NCBI RefSeq assembly: GCF_016920785.2
Contig: NW_024609857.1
Span: 8,079,618 to 8,143,617 of the forward strand
Origin: Ixodes scapularis
Taxonomy: Eukaryota; Arthropoda; Arachnida; Ixodida; Ixodidae
Direction of reading: 5' to 3'
DNA: 64,000 bases
Part shown: positions 13,001 through 22,000 of the stretch, piece after piece
Layout of the letters: each line of letters starts with the position of its first letter
Numbering within the stretch: position 1 is the stretch's first letter
Translations under genes and position numbers: made by a program
The notes under the pieces: generated by a model
The model's input: only the letters and a program-made list of their open reading frames with translations
The model's database searches: none
What the model was told of the DNA's origin: nothing

Positions 13001-16000
13001 CCGTGACCTAAAAAATAATGGATACACAGGTAACTTCATTCGCCAGATCACTCACCGTCTAAACCGCAGTCGCCGAGACGGGCAACCTACTGGGACTGCA
13101 CGTCCTAAACCGATTGCACGCATCAGCATACCCTACACAAAAGGGATAAGTGAAACACTACCCAGGATTTTTGCAAAAGAACACGTCACCGTGGCCCATA
13201 AACCTGTGACCACACTCGGGCGTTTTCTACCTCGGCCAAAAAGTCGTCCCCCCAAGGAAAGGGCCCAGGGTGTAATTTACCAAATATCCTGCACCCAGTG
13301 CCCCGCCTCCTACATTGGAGAAACTGAAAACTTCCAAGAACGGCTCCGTCAACACAAAAATGACGTACGCAACTTCGACCGCGAACGCAGTGCTCTGGCG
13401 GAGCACTGTGAAGTTAATGACCACCGTATCGGATTTGAAGATGCAAGCATTCTGGGTACTGAGACGAACCTACGCAAAAGACAGCTGATAGAATCCTGGC
13501 ATATTCAAAACACCGCAAATAACATCAATAGGTCTCTAGGCACCTTACCCAGTTTATATGTTCATGGGTTACGAGATACAATCAAGACGGCGCAGGCGAA
13601 ACGAAGACAACCAGCAATCGACAATGAAGAAGAAGAGATAGCCAGTTCAAAGAAAGACAAAGAAGCTATTATCCCGTTTAGTCGCCCCTGAGGAAGAAAC
13701 AAACTGTTTCGAAACGTTGGGACAATTTTTCGACTTTTTGGTTGGCGTATTTCTTTATTCTTTACATTAGTGTGACTTTCAGTGCCTGTGAAATGGTACA
13801 TGAACTGGAGCAATTTACAGCAATTTAGTTTATGTTATCGCTCCTAGTTCTTTAGCGTAATCACTCTAAATAATTTAGGACACTTCATGATAAGACATCT
13901 TTTACCTGTTCAGTAAAATGCGTTTAAGGGGAGATGCAGGTCGAAAAATCAGTTTTTTCGAGAAAAAGTGATTTTGCGTTTTTTAGTGTTTCAGTAGCTT
14001 TGAACGTTCGTCTTTTGCGTATAAAAGAATCAAGCCCGGATATCATAGTGAAATTAGTCGGACATGAGTTTTAAGCCCTTCTCGCGATGGAAAACAGCGC
14101 AAATCTGAGCCATTTTTGAGCACATGATTCTTTTGATCGCGGCGTCACCCGCCATTGCGTTCATTTCGGTGCGTGGCCCTTGCTGCTTCACTCTGAAACT
14201 GTCGTCGATAGTTTCGTATTCTGGTTGCAAATAATAAGAAATAAATGTTTTTTCCCGCTGCAAACGCGCATCACCAGTGGCCTTTAAATCACACGATGCA
14301 ATTGTGGCTCCGCCATTGGCCGAGAGCAACGTGCTGTGCAGTGAAGCCTACTCACTGTTTTAGCATCACACTGCTCCTAAAATCAGAACCAACGATTTGT
14401 TCAATCATTCTGCTTTCTTCGTGATGGACGTCGACCGAAAACTCGACTTTCGAACTCGGAAGTTTCGGCCGACACACAAGTTCAAAGGAAGTCGCCAAAA
14501 GGGCAAGCGGAAAGCTTCAAAGAAGAAAAGTTCATCCGCGGCAGCTAACCCTAACCTCGGTCGGGGCTACGCTTCAGTGTCCGATCGCCTGAGTTTCGTC
14601 GGCAGTGCTGACGAGTTCATTAGTGCATCGGAAAAGAAGATCAGGATCTTTAAAAACGGTGAGATTGCTGGAGATGGTGGGAGCGTGCAAGTACTGTGAT
14701 CTGCGAGATCGGCGCGATGAAATCTCTTTAGTGGCGCGGTATGCTCAACCTGCAGAAAATGCGAACTCGCCGTCCAGCAATTGGCCGCTAAATAGAAGGG
14801 TTTAGCATTGTTTCTGGAGCCGTGCTGTCAGAATGATGCGTGCCCTACGTCTGTGCTTTCGTCAACCCATTCTTCGAGGCATGCCTCTGCGACCGAGAAC
14901 GTCAGTGGGGAGTCGTGTGGCAAGACCGGAAACGACAGCTCTTGGGACAGTTACGCCATGAATGTCAAGGCAGTGGTTGCTGCACGCGCAATCGGAATTT
15001 GACGCAAACCACTTTCACAGTTTTGTGTACTCCTTGGTCTGCCGAAGCCCATGCACCACAAGACCTTCGCTGGGATCACAAAAAAAGTGCACCTCGCCGT
15101 AACGAAAGCTGCCGCCGTGAACCTGGAATTGACCAGGAAGATAACAGCAGAAGAGGTGGAAGCTACTCAGCTAGCCATTATGTTAGACGGTACATGGCAA
15201 CAGTATGGTACAGAGGACACAAGAGCCATAATGGCATTGGCACAGCAATATCTTTTGACACAGGACTATGCTTAGACACCAAAGTTCTCTCGAACTACTG
15301 TACCGTCTGAGCTGCAGCAGGTACAAGGATTTCGAGGATGAAGGAGAGGAGGAGGTCTGGCAAGCTTTCCACAAGTTGGTGCATGAGAAAAACACTGACA
15401 GGTCATCCCATGCCATGGAAACAGAAGCTGCAATGAGGATCTGGCAGAGGACCTCGTTGTATGCAACATTTCTTCAATTCATGACATTCCTCAGTGACAG
15501 AGACAGCAAGGCCTATGCTGATGTGTCTGAGGCAAACTTCTATGGGACTGCCCCCATTGTGAAAGAAGACTGCACAGACCATGTGGCAAAGCAATTGAGC
15601 ACTGGACTCCAGGAGCTCAAGACACCAGTGCCACGGGGACAAAAGCTCACGAATGGAACTATCCAGAAGCTGCAGAGCTACTTTCAGATCGCCATCACCA
15701 GTAACAGATTAAGTGTCCGGGGAATGTATTGTGCTATCTGGGCATCTTACTTTCACTCCTGCTCCACTGATCTTGCCAGCAGCCACATGTTCTGTCCAGA
15801 TGGCGAATCTTCCTGTTGCAAGCACAAGAGAGCACAAGCCCTGGGTGAACCAGTACCGCCACGCACTCCGATCCTCACAACTGCTCAGGTCAAGGGCTGC
15901 CCATTTACAAGAGGCTGATGGAAAAAAAGCTGCTGTCCCGCTGCGTACAAGGGAAGACTCAGAATGCTGCTGAGTCACTCAATGGCAAAATTTGGATGCT

Positions 16001-19000
16001 GTGCCCCAAGACGCTCGTGCACTGTCGTGGAGATGACCGCTGCCATTACAACCTTATGGTTCAACAACGGACACACAAGCTTTGAACAAGTGCTACAGGA
16101 GCTTGGCATCTTCGGATCTCAGGAACTCATCACGCTCAGCAATAAGTGCAAGAAGAAATGCATTGCCAGCATGACCACCAAAGGGACTGCTGAAGCAAGA
16201 TCCCATCACCGCCAAATGATGAAGCGGGCGCGTGTTCAGATCACTGCTCGCATGGACTGTGAAAGAGCCACATATGGCGCGGCACGATTCTAAACTTCTG
16301 TGCCGTTTCGCAAAGCCCTGGCATGCATTGTGGTCAAATTTCATGTCAACTAGGCTGCTCTTTTACTAGTGCACATCCTTGATAACATTCAAACGTGTTT
16401 TTCTCCTTTTGTTGTTTTGTGTCATCTCCAGAGTTTGTGCACAAGAATTTTTGTACTTCTTGTCGTCCCATCTCAACTAAATTTGGCATGCTCATGCTCC
16501 GAGGTTTGTAGAATGCAACTGTCAAGGTTCTGTTACAATGTATATAACTATAGTCATACAAATTGCAAAAAATATTTGTCTGCCCTTTGAACATGCCATT
16601 TTCGTGGTCTCCAATTTTTTTTTTTTTAAATGAAGGAGATTTCACACACGTCATTCTTGGTGTTACTTGCAATCTGTGGTTCCCAGGGAACATATTGGCC
16701 TATTTTACAATGCTCTTTGATACTTATTGCAATGCCCCACGAGTGCACAAGGGTGCAGTTTTTTTCATATATGTACTGCATGCAGAACATCGTCAAAAGC
16801 AGCTATGTCGAAACTAATAAAAAAAATTTAGAAAGAGGAGATTAAGCCCTATAGACAGTGAAATTTTCATAAAGCTATTCCAAATATGAAAAAAAAAAAA
16901 AAGGTTTCCCTGGAGCGTGTACCCTTAAGGGGTCCATAAAACGCCTAACATCTACGAGAGAAATCACTAGGAGGCACATTGCTTTGCTCCTTGTATTGAC
17001 CTAAACACCAGTGTGCATGAAGTGCTGCAGGTAGCTATTCACTGAAGGATTTTTTTTTTTTCTTTTTTTCTACTTCTAAGCTTTCAAGATTTCATTGCAG
17101 CACACTTTCTGTTCTACCTTCAGCGGAGCTGAACCAAATGAATCGCACAATGCCAATAGCTAGTTCTGCATGTGTTGGATTTGGAAGGAAAATAATAGCA
17201 CTGGGCACATTGCATATATGTGACCTTGAGATTAAGGAAGAAGACCGTGGGGGAAGGGAAAGGAGAAATTAATGCCTTATCAGTGTTCTTCTTTTGTAAA
17301 AGTGATACCCCTGCCCTGCTTTGCAAATAGGAAGAGTTTATCCTGAGGATCAGGGCCCGTTTGCTCGAAGCACTAACCGCGGCTAAAGTTAGCCGCAGTA
17401 CCTAGGAGAGGGATTTTGAGATCAGGTGACTGGGCACGGTAGGGATGCGGGGAAACATGGCAGTGCCCCAGTGAGTGAGCGCCGCTCGCTTTGGAACTAA
17501 TATGTCGTTGTGGTTGCAATATCGGGCGCGTTAGTCAGCAACAGATGGTGCAGGAGGCTTTCGCTTTGCCTTATCTCACTTAAACCGCAAAGCATGGGCA
17601 ATGACATCGCTGCATTTTTTAGATAGTGTTTCGATTCTGGGCACCCCTGAGCCTAAATGAACGCGATAATTGTCGGCATAGCAACGTCTTTGGAAAGCGG
17701 ATTGTTGATAGGACACAAAAGCAGACGGCGTCCCAACAGACCTTTTTTCTAAATTATCCAAGCACCGAGATGCATGCTACGACTGTAGTTGCACGCGTCG
17801 CACGTGCTGGCGTCCGCAGTAGTAGCCATTCGAAAGCAAAAAGTATAAAATAAATTTTGCCTTGCATGCGCGTTCGTTAAAGCCTTATTATGATTTTTTA
17901 CTTCAAATCTTTTATAAGAGGAAGGCCAGCGCGTGAATCGTAGAATTACACTTCAAGCGTTCTCCTCGCAATGCTTAGATAATTTAGAAAAAAGTCTGTC
18001 GGGACGCTGTCTGCTTTTGTGGGCTATCAACAATCCGCTTTCCAAAGACGTCGCCATGCCGACAATTATCGCGTTCATTTAGGCTTAGAAATGCCCAGAA
18101 TCGAAACACTATCTAAAAAATGCGGCGATGTCATTGCCCATGCTTTGCAGTTTGAGTGAGGTAAGGCAAAGCGAAAGACTCCTGCATTATTCGTTGCTGA
18201 CTAACGCGCCGGTATTGCAGCTACAACGACCTATTAGTTCCAAAGCGACCGGCGCTCACTCAGTGGGGCACTGCCATGTTTCCCCGCATCCCTACCGAGC
18301 CAGTCACGTGACCTCAAAATCCCTCTCCTAGGTACTGCGGCTAACTTTAGCCGCGGTTAGCGCTTCGAGCAAACGGGCCCAGATAGGCAAACCGACAGCA
18401 AAAGTTCTAATTGTCTCCTTCAACCCTGAACTGTTTTGGACAAGCCAAGCTTGCCATCGTGGCACCATTTTCAAACCGTTCAGGTTGAGCATAGCTCGTC
18501 TGCTTTCCCCGGTTAATGCACTCAACCAATATGGACAACCCAGGCTCATCCATGACATAGTTTGTGGCCCTGCCGACAGGTGGCAACACTGGCCTTTTCA
18601 AAAAGCTCTATTCGATCTTGCAGTAGAGCTGTTAAGGGCTAGTTTCCCCAGTGTTGTTACTGCGGGCAAACAAATGTCGACACAAAACTCTGGACAGCTA
18701 CCGCCATCTATGAGCGACGGCATTAACCAGACAACCGGCTTGCAGTTGTCTGGTTGCCGCTGTCGCTCATAGATGGTGGCGACCTTTCCAGCCTTTCCAC
18801 TCTGGTTTTCGCCAGAGTGGAAAGGCTGAATTTGTCTAGGCGTTTTCTTAGAAGTTGTCCTTGAGGTCATCCAAGAAGTCGTCCTTGAGGTCTTCCTTGA
18901 CGTCCTCTAGGCACCGTCCTAGACGTCGTAAAGATAACAGCTTCGCTGGTCCTCCATCTTCCTGTGAAGTGGAAGGGCTCTACATTTTTGGTTAGAAGTT

Positions 19001-22000
19001 TGATTTGAAAGGCAACAAATTTGATTTTGGAGGCCACAATAGACCTTTCTCACCTGCCTGTTTGACTATGCCACCACTACTGCAGCGCATAGAGGGAATT
19101 TCAGTCATTCTAAGGTGCGACAACCTCGCTGGAGCTCTGCGTGTGTAGAGGACGAGATGACACAATCCCTCTTGTGCGCTACTGTCTGCCTCCTGTGAAC
19201 TAAAGTTATGGTGGCGTCATGCATGCATCAAACATTTAGTGAGATCGGTCTATTAAACAGTCAAAAACAAGATATTTAAAAAAAAGAAAAAAAAAACTAA
19301 AAAAGGTTAAGGGGTTAATAACGATAGTGAGTGAGAGCAGACCCCGTCTTTTTCTCCCGATTGCAGGAGCAGAGGCAAGGCACCAAGGAGAACGTGCAGC
19401 GCAAGCAGGCCAGGACCGTGGGAGAAAGGGAGGAGTCCGACAACGAGATCAGCGAGAGTGAGTCGGAGGACGAGGACAACGATGTCATCTACAATCCCAA
19501 GAACCTGCCCCTGGGATGGGACGGGAAGGTTGGCACCTGGGTTCTCTCTGTCTCTAACGTCGACTCGACTGTTTCCTTTGAAAGACTGCTATAGAGCTTT
19601 CCGGATTATCTAGAGGCCACATGCCGACTCCACATTGCACTGCCCAGTGCGGGGATTTGCGGGGCCATCCCGACGTGTGCTTGGGTCAAACCGTACGCTC
19701 CGTACTGGCTTTCTCTCTCTTACCGCTGCAAGTTCAGAAACCAAAGCAAATAGAGTGAACACGTCACAAAGCTGACCTTGTTTCATCATCGTCCTGCTTT
19801 CTTTTCACTCTAAAATCGCAAAGTGCTAAGCCAACATGAGCCGCTCCTTCTATTCGTGAGAAATCCTTCACGCGCTGCACATCAGATCGGGGTGGTGCGT
19901 CAAAAAGTCTTTGGAAGGCGCTGCATATTTTCGGAATGGTCAAAAAGTGTAGGGTGCACTTCTTTCTTTTTTTAGGTACTTTAGGAAAAAGATTTACTCC
20001 CAGCCTGAAGGTTATGAATTCTATGAATATGAGGAACCCCATCCCATGGTTATCTGCTGTTATTTATTTTTGATTTTTTTTTAACCCATTCAATGTCACA
20101 GGCAAACCTAGTTTTCTCGCAGATGCAAGCTCCATTTGCTCTTCTCTAAAAGTTACAAATGCGAATCCATGTGCTTCTGAGCTGCTCCGGATGGGCTAGC
20201 ACGAGGTTCCCTTTGACTCGGGCTCTTGTAGGTAGCTGAAGGGAAATTGACAAGCCATATTTGTTATGGTGGCGGCAGAGTCATAATTAAAAAGACCAAC
20301 AACCATCAGTGAGGTATTTTCACTATCATCTCAAACAAATTGCTGCATGGTCTCTGCAGAAGAGGCATTGCAAGTTTGAAAAAGGCATCCACTTACCTGA
20401 TGCATACTATTTTTAGTATACAGTATAAACTTGTTACAACAGACCTGTTTACACAAGACATTTGGATGTAACATACTTATTTCTGAATTTCGGTTAGTTT
20501 TCCTATTTGTGGTTTAGGTTCAACTTTGTATTTGCTCTCACAGAATACTTTTACAACAGTCTGAAATCTTGGTCACTATCAAGGTCTGTTATAACAAATT
20601 GAGACTACATGGAGCTCTTCTTTTTGGCAGAGATTAATTTGAATAAGCCCATCATTTCAGTGACAAGCACCAGTTGAAACCTTCTGGTCTTTGTTTCACT
20701 ATTTTCATTTGTAAAAATCATGTTTCTAGGCAATTAAGTATTTTTTTTTTTTTTTTTCTGTGAGTGAGAGGGTAGAGCTCAAAAACTTCAAAATCCTGAA
20801 ATTAATGCAGGTAAAAAACAGCTTGTTTCCCTATTCTATGTTTGCAGGATACAACAAGTTACTTTTACCTGCCTTGCCAATTCATATTCAAAAATAATGC
20901 CTGGAAATGAAGTACCTTATGTATGCACTCAAATGGTTATCACTTTTTTTTATTGGTTGTAAACGAGTGTCCACAAGTGTTTTTTCTATTGCTGTCCCAG
21001 TGTTGGCTCATTGCGTCTCATTTGCTTTCAGCCCATTCCGTACTGGCTGTACAAGTTGCATGGCCTGAACATCAGCTACACATGCGAAATCTGTGGCAAC
21101 TTTATCTACAGAGGGCCCAAAGCGTTCCAAAGACACTTTGCGGTGAGGACAATTTCTTTCTTTCCTTTTAGGCAGTTGAGGCATCCCCGGCACCTTTCGC
21201 TATTTCTGTGTGTTTAGACCTAAATCCTCCCAATTTCGTACTCATACGGGTGGATTGCTGGAGTGCCGATAGTGGTGCCTTGGGTATGCCATTGTGTGAA
21301 TTAAAATATTAAATGATTTGCAAATGCATTCGTTTCATTGAATACGCTCCTTGCTGTTTTATACTCGTACTGAAAACGCCCTTTTGTTTTGTCACCTAGG
21401 AATGGCGACACGCCCATGGAATGAGGTGTCTCGGGATCCCCAACACAGCCCACTTCGCCAATGTCACGAGCATCGAGGATGCTTTGACGCGTATGTGTCA
21501 TTACGATTTTGTCCCATCATTCCTTATATTTCCTTGTTTTCAAAGGTAGTTTTGTGGCTTCGCCTGCTACAAATAACTCTCCAGCAAAAGTTACCTAAAT
21601 TAGTCGACATGGTCAGACTTCAAAGTTTCGATAGTATTTGCCTCAAGATTGGTTCAACACAATAATAGACATTATGAGAACTGGAAACTACAAGTTGCAA
21701 GTCACAATAATATTTGTTTCTGCAAACTTATTGAAGTTTTAACTTTGGTCCGAGAGGCTGAGAGGGTCTACTGGCAACACTGGAAATGTGACGTCAGATG
21801 TTGTAATATGAGGCACAATAATGTTTCTGAAGCTGCCTACTCGACTTGCAAGTTATAGCACATGCATGACGTCGTCCTGCTGGAGAGCGCAGGAAAATTT
21901 TAATCTTCGTTTCGGCATCACCTTTATTGCCGTTTTACAAATAGCTATTTTGAATTTAGAGGTAATGCCAGAAAGAGTAAAACTTGGGCATTCCAGAAAT

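Larger units (their letters stand above)
12060..13767. mobile_element. Head-to-head pair of Penelope-like element pieces
   Basis: The + strand half (12750-13767) carries the reverse-transcriptase end and a GIY-YIG endonuclease. The - strand half (12750 down to 12113) carries an N-terminal segment joined near 12342 to the same 3' tail. So 12113-12342 is a near-identical inverted copy of 13538-13767. A 38-bp direct repeat that begins GACTTGAAGG and contains the palindrome GGCAGATATCTGCC occurs at 12060-12098 and 12750-12788, just at the junction. Inverted and partly tandem copies are known for Penelope-like elements. Confidence 0.85.
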
